Positions 56,608 to 64,000 of a stretch of 64,000 nt of DNA are shown one piece after another. The notes below the pieces were generated by a model. That model ran no database searches. It was not told the DNA's origin and saw nothing but the letters and a program-made list of their open reading frames with translations. The DNA comes from RPRC01 sp034933285 (GTDB lineage: Bacteria > Desulfobacterota > Desulfuromonadia > Geobacterales > Geobacteraceae). Location: NCBI GenBank assembly GCA_034933285.1, contig JAYFNT010000008.1, positions 124,001-188,000 of the forward strand, read 5' to 3'. How positions within the stretch are numbered: position 1 is the stretch's first letter; every line of letters starts with the position of its first letter. The position numbers and the translations under genes were made by a program.

Positions 56608-58203
56608 CTAGACCGCGGCTTCGGACCGGTTTCGTTTCACCGCCGGCAACCATAACGTAAATTTGGTTCCTACTGACAAAGCGCTCTCCACGGTGATTCT
56701 GCCGCCCATCGAATCTACGATCCGTGCGGTAACCGCCAGTCCGAGGCCGGTACCCTTGCCCGGCTCTTTGGTAGTGAAAAACGGATCAAATATCCTCTCC
56801 AGGTTTTCCGGAGCTATTCCGGTTCCGCTGTCGCCCACTTCTATCCTGACATATTCGATACTTTCACGAGGATTGATGGTCGCGCTGAAAGCACCGCGGA
56901 AATCGTCCCTCCGCCTCCCCCTGATCGCCTTTGTGGAAATTTTCCGCATATCGGCCGATGGGGCCGCCTTGTCCGCCGACACGCACACCGAGAGGGCGCC
57001 GCCCTCAGGCATGGCGTCACGGGCATTGATGAACAGGTTTATGAAAACCTGCTGCAGTTCGTGCCGGTCGGTATTGAGTAAAGGCAGCCCGTCACCGATC
57101 ACAAGAGAAGTCACCACATTCTTGAAAACACCCTGACCCTCCATCATTTCCATGCAGTGCCGCAGCAACTCCGCAACATCCACGGTTTCCCGCTCCGAGG
57201 AAGTTGGCCGGGCATAATCCAGCAGGCCGCGGATAATGCGGTCGATGCGGTTCGCTTCTTCCTCGATCCTCCCGAGATAATCGCTCTTCTCGGCGTCCGA
57301 AGCCAGTTCGTCCTTCAGGATACCGGCGTATCCGAGTATCGCGGCCAGTGGGGTACCGATTTCATGAGCCGTGCCTGCGGCAAGCAACCCGACGGATGCC
57401 ATTTTTTCGGAACGGACCGCTTCCTCGCGAGCCGCCTCCAGTTCGCTGTTTATACGCTCCAGCGCCCTGATGTTGCCTTCGGTTTCATCCCTTTTCTGGC
57501 GCAGGGTACTTGCCATGCTGTTAAAGGATTCAGCAAGTTCGGCAAGTTCGCGGGCGCCATGAACCGGCACCCTGCAGTCAAGGTCACCGTTCCCGATCCT
57601 TCCCGTTGCAGCCAGAAGCCTCCTGATCGGCCTGACGATAAGACGGGACAGGACCGATGCACCAAGACCCAGGAGCAGGAGGAAATCAAGGATGAAATAC
57701 ACCATGAACATCTGGCGTGAACGGGCCAGGCGGCCGTATTCCGGAACGAGCGAGAATGACAGGCGTACAGCCCCGTCAATCATGTCGCCGTTTCGAATCG
57801 GGGCGTAACGGGAAATGACGAGGCCGTTCTCGGAGTATGCGGCATACTCCGTGCCTGATCGCAACACATCCCTGAGCCTGGAGTCGACAGTGCTGTTTCG
57901 AGCGGTGCGGTATACCTCACGGCCATTACGGTCCACGACGATGATACCCCGAAAACCCTTTTCCGTGGCCAGCCGTTCCGCGAAGCGGTCCGCCCCCGGC
58001 GGCGTCCGGCCGCCCTGGAAACCGGGGGTGATGAGATGTATGTATGAGGACAGAAGCAGACGGGCCGCTTCACTTTTCTGGTTAAGAAGATCGTTTTCAG
58101 CCGTCTTGAAGGAAATGAGGCTCAGGAGCAGCCAAGTGAGAATCAACAGCAACGAGAGAGACGCCAGTATCGCAAAGGTCAGACTGAACCTGAAAGTCTT
58201 CAT
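56608..58203 (-). CDS. Membrane sensor histidine kinase
   Basis: 531 residues from ATG 58203 with AGGA before it. Two membrane helices (about 8-31 and 167-185) enclose a periplasmic sensor domain of about 135 residues (GFRGIIVVDRNGREVYRTAR, a PAS/Cache-like stretch). Then come HAMP (about 186-240), HisKA with His280 (AAGTAHEIGTPLAAILGY) and HATPase with N box FINLFINARDAM, G1 DSGTGIAP and G2 GKGTGLGL. It differs from classic PilS, which has six helices. It pairs with the NtrC-type regulator that follows. pilD ends nine bases upstream, so the three genes are one transcript. Confidence 0.92.
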   Translation of the reverse strand: MKTFRFSLTFAILASLSLLLILTWLLLSLISFKTAENDLLNQKSEAARLLLSSYIHLITPGFQGGRTPPGADRFAERLATEKGFRGIIVVDRNGREVYRTARNSTVDSRLRDVLRSGTEYAAYSENGLVISRYAPIRNGDMIDGAVRLSFSLVPEYGRLARSRQMFMVYFILDFLLLLGLGASVLSRLIVRPIRRLLAATGRIGNGDLDCRVPVHGARELAELAESFNSMASTLRQKRDETEGNIRALERINSELEAAREEAVRSEKMASVGLLAAGTAHEIGTPLAAILGYAGILKDELASDAEKSDYLGRIEEEANRIDRIIRGLLDYARPTSSERETVDVAELLRHCMEMMEGQGVFKNVVTSLVIGDGLPLLNTDRHELQQVFINLFINARDAMPEGGALSVCVSADKAAPSADMRKISTKAIRGRRRDDFRGAFSATINPRESIEYVRIEVGDSGTGIAPENLERIFDPFFTTKEPGKGTGLGLAVTARIVDSMGGRITVESALSVGTKFTLWLPAVKRNRSEAAV

Positions 58204-58211
58204 GATGCGTC

Positions 58212-59021
58212 CTATCCCCGGGGATTCCCCCCCAAGCCCAGATACCAGCCGATGATCTGTCTGCCGAAGAAAATGAACATGAACGCGCCGAAGGCCAGGA
58301 ACGGGCCGAACGGGAGGGAGAGCCGCGAGTCCTTGTTCCGTGCCACCATCAGTGAAATTCCAACGCACGACCCGACCAGCGAACTCAGGAATATTATGAA
58401 CGGAACCGCCCTCCAGCCCAGGAAAGCGCCCATCATAGCCAGAAGCTTGATGTCGCCCCCCCCCATCCCCTCTTTGCGGGTAACCAGCTGATATCCGTAG
58501 GCAACCAGCAAAAGGCTCCCGCCGCCCGCGACGATTCCCATGAGGGATTCCTTCCAGCCGAGGATTTCATCCGGGCGGTATAAATTCGAAATAAAAAATG
58601 ACAGGACGAAACCGAGAACGATACCCGGCAGGCTGATTTCGTCAGGGATGATGCGATGCTCGAGATCGATGAATGTGACAACGATCAATGCCGCACAGAA
58701 AAGGAACATGGCGAAAAAAGTGGCCGTGAACTGGAACTTGAGGAAAAGCATCAATGCAAGGAGGCCGGTGATGAATTCGACAACCGGATAACGTGAAGAG
58801 ATTTTTCCCTTGCAGATGCGGCATTTCCCGCCCAGCAGCAGGAAACCGAATATAGGGATATTGTCGTACCACAGGATGCGGCTGCCGCATCCGGGACAGC
58901 TGGAAGGAGGGAAAACGATTGACTGGCTGCGCGGAAGCCGGTAAATGCACACATTCATGAATGAACCGAAAATCGAACCGATCCAAAAAACCATGAAAGA
59001 CCAAAAAAGCAACGGAGTCAT
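58212..59021 (-). CDS. pilD: Prepilin peptidase / N-methyltransferase PilD
   Basis: 269 residues, mostly membrane helices. The N-terminal methylase domain has the zinc-type pairs C42-P-G-C45 and C67-R-I-C70. Catalytic aspartates are Asp119 (FIDLEHRIIPD) and Asp190 in the GGGDIKLLA motif. It cuts the leader of prepilins and methylates the new N-terminus at the inner membrane, and its substrates include the minor pilins in this window. Start ATG 59021 follows GGGGAA. First gene of a unit with the kinase and regulator. Confidence 0.96.
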   Translation of the reverse strand: MTPLLFWSFMVFWIGSIFGSFMNVCIYRLPRSQSIVFPPSSCPGCGSRILWYDNIPIFGFLLLGGKCRICKGKISSRYPVVEFITGLLALMLFLKFQFTATFFAMFLFCAALIVVTFIDLEHRIIPDEISLPGIVLGFVLSFFISNLYRPDEILGWKESLMGIVAGGGSLLLVAYGYQLVTRKEGMGGGDIKLLAMMGAFLGWRAVPFIIFLSSLVGSCVGISLMVARNKDSRLSLPFGPFLAFGAFMFIFFGRQIIGWYLGLGGNPRG

Positions 59022-59046
59022 CGGTTCCCCTGATTCATGTTCTCAT

Positions 59047-59104
59047 GTAGGGGCAGGCCTTGCGCCTGCCCTCGTAAAAGGGCGCCCGCAAGGGGCGCCC
59101 CTAC
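59047..59104. repeat. Palindromic element, family B (copy 2), between valS and pilD
   Basis: GTAGGGGC at 59047-59054 is matched inverted by GCCCCTAC at 59096-59103. Inside are two hairpins, GGGCAGGC-cttgc-GCCTGCCC and GGGCGCCC-gcaag-GGGCGCCC. It shares the GTAGGGGC ends with 54131-54174 and may work as the valS terminator. Confidence 0.8.
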
Positions 59105-59132
59105 AACATCAACCGTTCATGCCCATGCCGTT

Positions 59133-61796
59133 CTATGCCAGCTTCCTGATCTTTTCCAGGCTCTCCAGCAGAACCTGCCGTTTCTTCGTGAACTGCTCCA
59201 GCTTCTCCTTCTCCCCGGCAACCACTTTGGCAGGCGCCCGTCCCACGAAGTCGGGATTATCGAGCTTCCTTCCGAGGAAATCGATGTCCTTCTCCACCTT
59301 GCCGATTTCCTTCATGAGGCGTTTTTCTTCCTCTTCCACATTCACCAGTCCCTTCAGGGGCACGACGATCCTCACATCTCCCGCAACCTGTACCGCCGAG
59401 TCGGTCGGACTCTCCAGGGACATGCCGATCGACAACTCAGACAGACGTGCCAGGGCTGTTACATACCCGCGGTTTCTTTCCAGAACTTCGAGGCTTTCCG
59501 TGGTCGAGCAATCGAGCATTGCCGTGATTTCCCTGCTCGGTGGAACCTCCACCTCTCCCCTTATGTTACGGATCCCCCTGATGGCTTCCATCACCAGCTC
59601 CATCTCCCTGGCGCCGGCGGCAAAGCAGGACCATGTTTCGAGCGGTACCGGGTAAGAAGCGGTCATTATAGTCGGGGTCGGCCGTTCTCCGGGCAGGCTT
59701 TGCCAGATTTCCTCGGTTATGAAAGGCATGAAGGGGTGCAGCAGCCGCAGAAGGTTCTCCAATACCGTCCAGAGAACGAACCGGGCAGCAGTTTTTCTCT
59801 CCGGGCTCCCCTTATAGAGGTCTTCCTTCACCAGCTCGATATACCAGTCGCAGAATTCGCTCCATGTGAAACGGTAAAGAGATGACGCAGCGTCATTGAA
59901 ACGGAAACCGGAAAGCGCCGCATCGGTTTCCCCTGCCGTTTCGCCCAGGCGAAACAGTATCCAGCGATCCGCATTCGACAGTTCCAGATCGTCCAGGGAC
60001 ATGCTGTCCGGCTCGAAGTCCTGCAGATTCATCAGGGTGAAGCGCGACGCATTCCAGATCTTGTTGGCAAAGTTCCTGTAGCCGGCGATGCGCTCCTCCG
60101 CCAGCTTGATATCGCGCCCCTGGGCTGCAAAGGCGGCGAGCGTGAAGCGGAAGGCATCAGCGCCATATTCGTCGATGACAGTCAGAGGATCTATGACATT
60201 GCCCCGCGACTTGCTCATCTTTTGACCGTGGGAGTCCCGCACCAGCGCATGGATGTATACGTCGCGGAAAGGAACGTCACCCATGAAGTGCAGTCCCATC
60301 ATCATCATTCTGGCCACCCAGAAGAAGAGAATGTCGAAGCCGGTCACCAGGCAGGCAGTCGGGTAGAATGCTTCCAGCTCGGGAGTCCGCTCCGGCCACC
60401 CCATGGTGGAAAAGGGCCAGAGCCCGGACGAGAACCAGGTATCAAGGACATCGGTCTCCTGCCGGATCTCGTCGCTTCCGCAGTATGCACAGCAGGAAGG
60501 GTCTTCCTTCGCAACCGTGACCTCTCCGCAGTGATCGCAGTACCAGGCCGGAATCCTGTGCCCCCACCATATCTGGCGCGATATGCACCAGTCGCGGATG
60601 TTTTCCATCCATTCATAGTAGGTGTTCTCCCACTGCTGGGGAACTATCCGGGTCCTGCCGCCGCGGACCGCGGCAATGGCCTCTTCAGCCAGCGGCCCCA
60701 CTTTCACGTACCACTGGAGAGACAGATAGGGCTCGACAGTGGTCTTGCAGCGGTAGCAGCCCCCCACGGCGAGTGAATGGGGCTCGACCTTCTCCAGGAG
60801 ACCCTGCTCCTCAAGGTCGGACAGGATCTTCTTGCGCGCGGCGAAACGGTCGAGGCCCTCGTACTGATGCCCGGCCGAATTGATGTTCCCGGATTCGTCG
60901 AAAACATTTATCAGATCAAGTCCGTGGCGCCTGCCCACCTCGAAATCGTTGAAATCGTGGGCGGGGGTGATTTTCACCACCCCGGTCCCGAACTCCATGT
61001 CGACGTATTCATCGCCAATGATTGAGATTACGCGGTTGACCAGCGGAAGAACCACATTACGCCCTATCAGATCGCGGTAACGTTCATCAGACGGGTTTAC
61101 CGCAACGGCAGTGTCGCCCAGCATGGTCTCCGGACGTGTGGTTGCGACCACCAGGAACCTGTCCGAGCCTTCGATGGGATACCGCAGATGCCACAGGCTG
61201 CCCTGCTGTTCTTCGTGCTCCACTTCTATGTCGGACAGGGCGGTATGGCAACGGGGGCACCAGTTTATGAGCCTGTTGTCCCGGTAAATCAGCCCTTCCT
61301 CGTAAAGCCTCACGAAAACCTCGCGGACGGCTTTTGAAAGGCCTTCATCCATGGTGAACCGCTCCCGCTCCCAGTCACAGGACGCGCCAATGCGCTTCAG
61401 TTGTCCGATGATCTGGCCGCCCGACTCACCCTTCCATTTCCAGACCCTTTCGATAAAGGTATCGCGACCGATTTCGTGCCTGCTTGACCCCTCGGCTGCC
61501 AGTTGCCGTTCAACCACGTTCTGGGTGGCTATGCCTGCATGGTCGGTTCCCGGCATCCAGAGCACGTTGGCGCCGGACATGCGCTTCCATCGGCAGAGTA
61601 TGTCCTGGAGGGTGTTGTTGAGGGCATGCCCCATGTGGAGGACGCCGGTGATATTGGGCGGCGGGATGACGATGCTGTAAGGGACTTTATCGGAAGGAAG
61701 CGAAGCATGGAAGTAACCGCGCCGTTCCCATTCGGGATACCATTTTTCTTCAACCGATTTCGGTTCATATACCTTGTCAAGATCTCTGTTCGACAT
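59133..61796 (-). CDS. valS: Valyl-tRNA synthetase
   Basis: 887 residues from ATG 61796 (MSNRDLDKVYEP), with GAGG eight bases upstream. Class I signatures are the HIGH variant HMGH (GVLHMGHALNNTLQD) and KMSKS (KMSKSRGNVIDP). The editing domain includes TTRPETMLGDTAVAV and the zinc-like CYRCKT and CDHCG/CAYCG motifs. The C-terminal coiled-coil arm (EEEEKRLMKEIGKVEKDIDFLGRKL) that binds tRNA is complete. It charges tRNA-Val in the cytoplasm. Bounded by a terminator upstream (61835-61865) and a palindromic repeat downstream. Confidence 0.98.
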   Translation of the reverse strand: MSNRDLDKVYEPKSVEEKWYPEWERRGYFHASLPSDKVPYSIVIPPPNITGVLHMGHALNNTLQDILCRWKRMSGANVLWMPGTDHAGIATQNVVERQLAAEGSSRHEIGRDTFIERVWKWKGESGGQIIGQLKRIGASCDWERERFTMDEGLSKAVREVFVRLYEEGLIYRDNRLINWCPRCHTALSDIEVEHEEQQGSLWHLRYPIEGSDRFLVVATTRPETMLGDTAVAVNPSDERYRDLIGRNVVLPLVNRVISIIGDEYVDMEFGTGVVKITPAHDFNDFEVGRRHGLDLINVFDESGNINSAGHQYEGLDRFAARKKILSDLEEQGLLEKVEPHSLAVGGCYRCKTTVEPYLSLQWYVKVGPLAEEAIAAVRGGRTRIVPQQWENTYYEWMENIRDWCISRQIWWGHRIPAWYCDHCGEVTVAKEDPSCCAYCGSDEIRQETDVLDTWFSSGLWPFSTMGWPERTPELEAFYPTACLVTGFDILFFWVARMMMMGLHFMGDVPFRDVYIHALVRDSHGQKMSKSRGNVIDPLTVIDEYGADAFRFTLAAFAAQGRDIKLAEERIAGYRNFANKIWNASRFTLMNLQDFEPDSMSLDDLELSNADRWILFRLGETAGETDAALSGFRFNDAASSLYRFTWSEFCDWYIELVKEDLYKGSPERKTAARFVLWTVLENLLRLLHPFMPFITEEIWQSLPGERPTPTIMTASYPVPLETWSCFAAGAREMELVMEAIRGIRNIRGEVEVPPSREITAMLDCSTTESLEVLERNRGYVTALARLSELSIGMSLESPTDSAVQVAGDVRIVVPLKGLVNVEEEEKRLMKEIGKVEKDIDFLGRKLDNPDFVGRAPAKVVAGEKEKLEQFTKKRQVLLESLEKIRKLA

Positions 61797-61834
61797 GAAC
61801 TGTACCTCTGTTGGCATGCCCGCGAAAGCAGGCG

Positions 61835-61865
61835 GAAAATAAAATGGGGATATGCATCCCCATTT
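61835..61865 (-). terminator. Intrinsic terminator after the REC-domain gene
   Basis: On the minus strand AAATGGGGAT (61865-61856), loop GCAT, ATCCCCATTT (61851-61842), then TATTTT. Perfect ten-pair stem upstream of valS. Confidence 0.88.
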
Positions 61866-61913
61866 AAACATCCTATCGGACAGCGGCCCCGGAACAATGC
61901 GGACCACCGACTA

Positions 61914-63245
61914 TCAACGGCCAATACCTTCCTTGATTTTTCTGATCTCCTCGCGGATTATAGTCTCGGCAAGGTCGGGAACCACGTCCCAGGCGATTTT
62001 TTCTATTATCTCACGGGAAACTTGCGAGATAACCGCTGCCAGCTGATCTTCGGAAAGAGTTATGGGAGCGGCTTCTCCGGCAGGGGTTGCAACTGCCAGC
62101 GCCGGTTCTGCGTCAGCGAAAGCTTCGGATACAGGCACATACGCTTCATCCGGCGCGAACCCAAGTTCAGGTCCGGCATCGGGCAGCGCAGCATCAGCCG
62201 GCAATTGGAACTCATCAAAATCGGTTTCCGCCGTTTCAAACAATGGCGAAACAGTCGTCGCCTCCGTAACGTCACCAAGAAAGATTTTTTCACTGACATG
62301 CGACTCCCCGGCCAAGGGCTCAGAAGAAGCAAACCCGGAAAATGCGGTTGATTCCCCTTCTGCGGGAAATACCAACGGCTCGTCGGCAGCCGTGGCGCTC
62401 AGTTCATTCCCTGCTGCCGCTTCCACAATCTCCGCCGGTTCGTCAAGCCGGATCTCCGCGACATCCACCTGTTCATCCATCTGCGGCAAAGACTCGACTT
62501 CCTCGACCATACCGGTGAGGTCCTCCCGGTCTTCCTCGAGAGCCTCGCCATAGCAGATCTGCTCATCATCCCCGAAAGTCCCCCACGGATCATCGTCCGG
62601 GCTGGCTTCGACGATATCGACCGATGACAGGACAATTATTCCTTCGGAACCTGTGTCTGCATCAGCAGGCGCCGATGTCTCGACCTGAGGCACTGTTTCC
62701 GCTTCCCTCACGCCACCCGTCTCTTCGGATCCGAGATGTATGAAGCCCCTGAAAGGCTCTATGAGGTTTGCCGAAGTAGCGGCTTCAGCAGCAGGAGGCT
62801 CTTCCTCCAGAGGCATCCCGGAAAATGACGGCTCGGCTTCCCCAGGGATTGCCGGCGCAGCTGCCGACCTTGTCGCACCCAGATCCAGCAAGGCATGCAC
62901 CTTTTCCAGAAGGTTCTGGGATTCAAACGGTTTCGTGATATGGTCGTCGATGCCGCTGGTCCGGGCTTTTTCTTCTTCAAACGGTTCAAATGCGCCTACC
63001 AGCAGCAGGAGGGGAGTATTCTTCAGGGCGGGTTCGCGGCGTATTTCCGCGCAAACATCATAACCGCTCATGTCAGGCATCAAAGCATCCACGAGCATTA
63101 CCGACGGCTTGAGTTCCCGTGCCTTCTCCAATGCGGAATTCCCATTGTCCACCACAACCAGCTCATAGTCCTCATTGGCAAATATGATGCCGACCACTTT
63201 CTGGATGGTTATGCTGTCATCAGCGAGCAGAACTGTAGTACCCAT
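61914..63245 (-). CDS. REC-domain protein with long acidic tail and C-terminal helical domain
   Basis: 443 residues from ATG 63245 with GGAGG eight bases before. The REC domain covers about 3-125: LLADDS, phospho-acceptor Asp53 (LVDALMPDMSGYD), LLVGAFE and TKPFESQNLL. Residues 130-390 are acidic, Ala/Glu/Pro-rich and probably disordered. The last 50 residues (about 393-443) are helical and conserved-looking: SEDQLAAVISQVSREIIEKIAWDVVPDLAETIIREEIRKI. There is no DNA-binding output. The layout (ordered head, acidic disordered middle, C-terminal helices) recalls polar scaffold proteins such as PopZ and relatives of myxobacterial motility regulators, but this is analogy. Single gene with its own terminator. 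Confidence 0.88.
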   Translation of the reverse strand: MGTTVLLADDSITIQKVVGIIFANEDYELVVVDNGNSALEKARELKPSVMLVDALMPDMSGYDVCAEIRREPALKNTPLLLLVGAFEPFEEEKARTSGIDDHITKPFESQNLLEKVHALLDLGATRSAAAPAIPGEAEPSFSGMPLEEEPPAAEAATSANLIEPFRGFIHLGSEETGGVREAETVPQVETSAPADADTGSEGIIVLSSVDIVEASPDDDPWGTFGDDEQICYGEALEEDREDLTGMVEEVESLPQMDEQVDVAEIRLDEPAEIVEAAAGNELSATAADEPLVFPAEGESTAFSGFASSEPLAGESHVSEKIFLGDVTEATTVSPLFETAETDFDEFQLPADAALPDAGPELGFAPDEAYVPVSEAFADAEPALAVATPAGEAAPITLSEDQLAAVISQVSREIIEKIAWDVVPDLAETIIREEIRKIKEGIGR

Positions 63246-63323
63246 GGAAAATCCTCCGGAGGCAAAGATGGACAGCGGGAAAAACGGTTCAGAAACGGGC
63301 AAAGGTCCGAATAAAACGCGAAA

Positions 63324-63352
63324 AAACTAGCATAATCCACCTCATGTGTCAA
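63324..63352 (-). promoter_or_regulatory. Possible promoter for the REC-domain gene
   Basis: On the minus strand a perfect TTGACA (63352-63347), 17 bases, TAGTTT (63329-63324). It overlaps the stop codon of the upstream hydrolase gene. The -10 is weak. Confidence 0.45.
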
Positions 63353-64000
63353 GGTTTTTGCCTAGCGACAGCTCTTTCACGTTTATAGCGGCCATCCGCG
63401 TTTCCATGATCCTGGAATATTCTGGCGGCAAGGGTCGAAATGCTGCTTCGCAAGCGTCCGAAATCCCCGACCCGCCGGTAATCGCTTCGCGAAGTAAGCA
63501 GAACCACGAACAGGTCCGATTCAGGGTCTATCCAGATGGAGCAGCCGGAATACCCGGTATGGCCGAATGATGCTGATGAAAAGCCGTTTCCCCTTGGAGA
63601 TGAGTATGGAGACAGGATGTCCCACCCAAGCCCCCTGACGATGCGTCCCTGCTGAAAGTAAAAAGGAGAGGCCATCTGTTGTACCGCCCATGGGGAGAAG
63701 ACCCTTCGGCCTTCCAGTTCCCCTCCCCTGAGCAGCATTCGGCAGAAACGTGCCAGATCGGCAGCAGTGCCGAACAAACCGGCATGACCGGCGACCCCTC
63801 CCAGTGCGCCGGCATTCAGGTCCTGAACCTTGCCCCGGAGAATGCCGCCGGAATCGGCGATAGTTGCAGCGCACCTTTCATACAGAGATTCTGCGGGGTT
63901 GAATCCCGTAGATGTCATGCCGAGGGGAAGCAGGATATGCTCGGCCACATAGTTGTCGAGTGACTGGCCTGTCGCCCTTCGGACCAGCTCGCCAAGCAGG
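63349..64000 (-). CDS. Beta-lactamase-family (class C-like) serine hydrolase, N-terminus outside window
   Basis: Partial: about 217 codons are visible, reading in from base 64000 (LLGELVRRATGQSLDNYVAEHILLPLGM). The catalytic SxxK is beyond the edge. Visible motifs fit the penicillin-binding/esterase group: GQSLDNYVAEHILLPLGMTSTGF, AGALGGVAGHAGLFGTAADLARFCRMLL, GLGWDILSP and the KTG-like box FGHTGYSGCSIWIDPESDLFVVLLTSR. HTG replaces KTG, a change common in the esterase-like members. It could be a DD-peptidase relative or an esterase; location unknown because the N-terminus is missing. Confidence 0.87.
   Translation of the reverse strand, partial: LLGELVRRATGQSLDNYVAEHILLPLGMTSTGFNPAESLYERCAATIADSGGILRGKVQDLNAGALGGVAGHAGLFGTAADLARFCRMLLRGGELEGRRVFSPWAVQQMASPFYFQQGRIVRGLGWDILSPYSSPRGNGFSSASFGHTGYSGCSIWIDPESDLFVVLLTSRSDYRRVGDFGRLRSSISTLAARIFQDHGNADGRYKRERAVARQKP

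Noticed and set aside
1..64000. tRNA, rRNA, CRISPR arrays, insertion sequences and phage genes
   Set aside because: Looked for in the intergenic regions on both strands; no cloverleaf, T-loop motif, regular spacer array, transposase or phage protein was seen.

Overview
The window looks like a chromosomal segment of a Geobacter-type anaerobe (Geobacteraceae, Desulfuromonadia). The reasons are the gene order valS–pilD–sensor kinase–NtrC-type regulator–minor pilins–pilY1–pilMNOPQ–aroCKB–TPR/roadblock–aroQ–pepQ–accBC–gcvH, rubrerythrin, futalosine-type mqnA, stand-alone nifU/nifS, a PxxKW cysteine-rich protein, and a GEMM-Ib riboswitch almost base-for-base like the 3',3'-cGAMP riboswitches known from Geobacter. 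It is mostly core genome. I see no prophage, insertion sequence, integrase, CRISPR array, rRNA or tRNA.

Layout. 1-5.5 kb (minus): end of a membrane-anchored divergent polysaccharide deacetylase, an exported cohesin/dockerin-like protein, rubrerythrin, a CDF metal exporter and recJ. 5.5-12.1 kb (minus): spoIID-like, queA, tgt, yajC, secD and secF, closed by a strong terminator. 12.3-14.7 kb (plus): two peptide-ABC ATPases without permeases, then an ArsR-type regulator. 14.9-19.6 kb: a 1140-residue coiled-coil protein behind a predicted cGAMP ON riboswitch, a divergent zinc-ribbon gene and an exported lysine-rich protein. 19.6-26.9 kb: a UbiD-family decarboxylase diverging from a complete livKHMGF branched-chain amino-acid ABC operon with a trailing CBS-domain gene. 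27-33 kb: ychJ-like, a small membrane protein, nifUS, a phosphohexomutase, the PxxKW protein and mqnA. 33.1-41.3 kb (minus): aroC-aroK-aroB-TPR-roadblock-aroQ-pepQ-accB-accC-gcvH. 41.4-47.2 kb (minus): a small XRE regulator followed by pilMNOPQ. 47.6-59 kb (minus): prepilin peptidase, histidine kinase/NtrC-type regulator, five minor pseudopilins, pilY1 and two unknown genes. 59-64 kb (minus): valS, a REC protein with a long acidic tail, and a partial serine hydrolase.

How it fits together. pilD, the minor pilins, PilY1 and PilMNOPQ supply processing, priming/tip and envelope-spanning parts of a type IV pilus; the major pilin and motor ATPases are elsewhere. aroB, aroK, aroC and aroQ make chorismate, which MqnA uses for menaquinone; the UbiD-family enzyme may act later in that route.

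The most novel element is at 14.9-18.6 kb. The coiled-coil protein carries the same ~105-residue domain at both ends, around ~700 residues of coil, and its leader contains a cGAMP aptamer whose closing stem competes with a terminator. This suggests an undescribed cGAMP-controlled structural or scaffold protein. Several families of short palindromic repeats are scattered between operons, and one copy supplies the stop codon of a pseudopilin gene.
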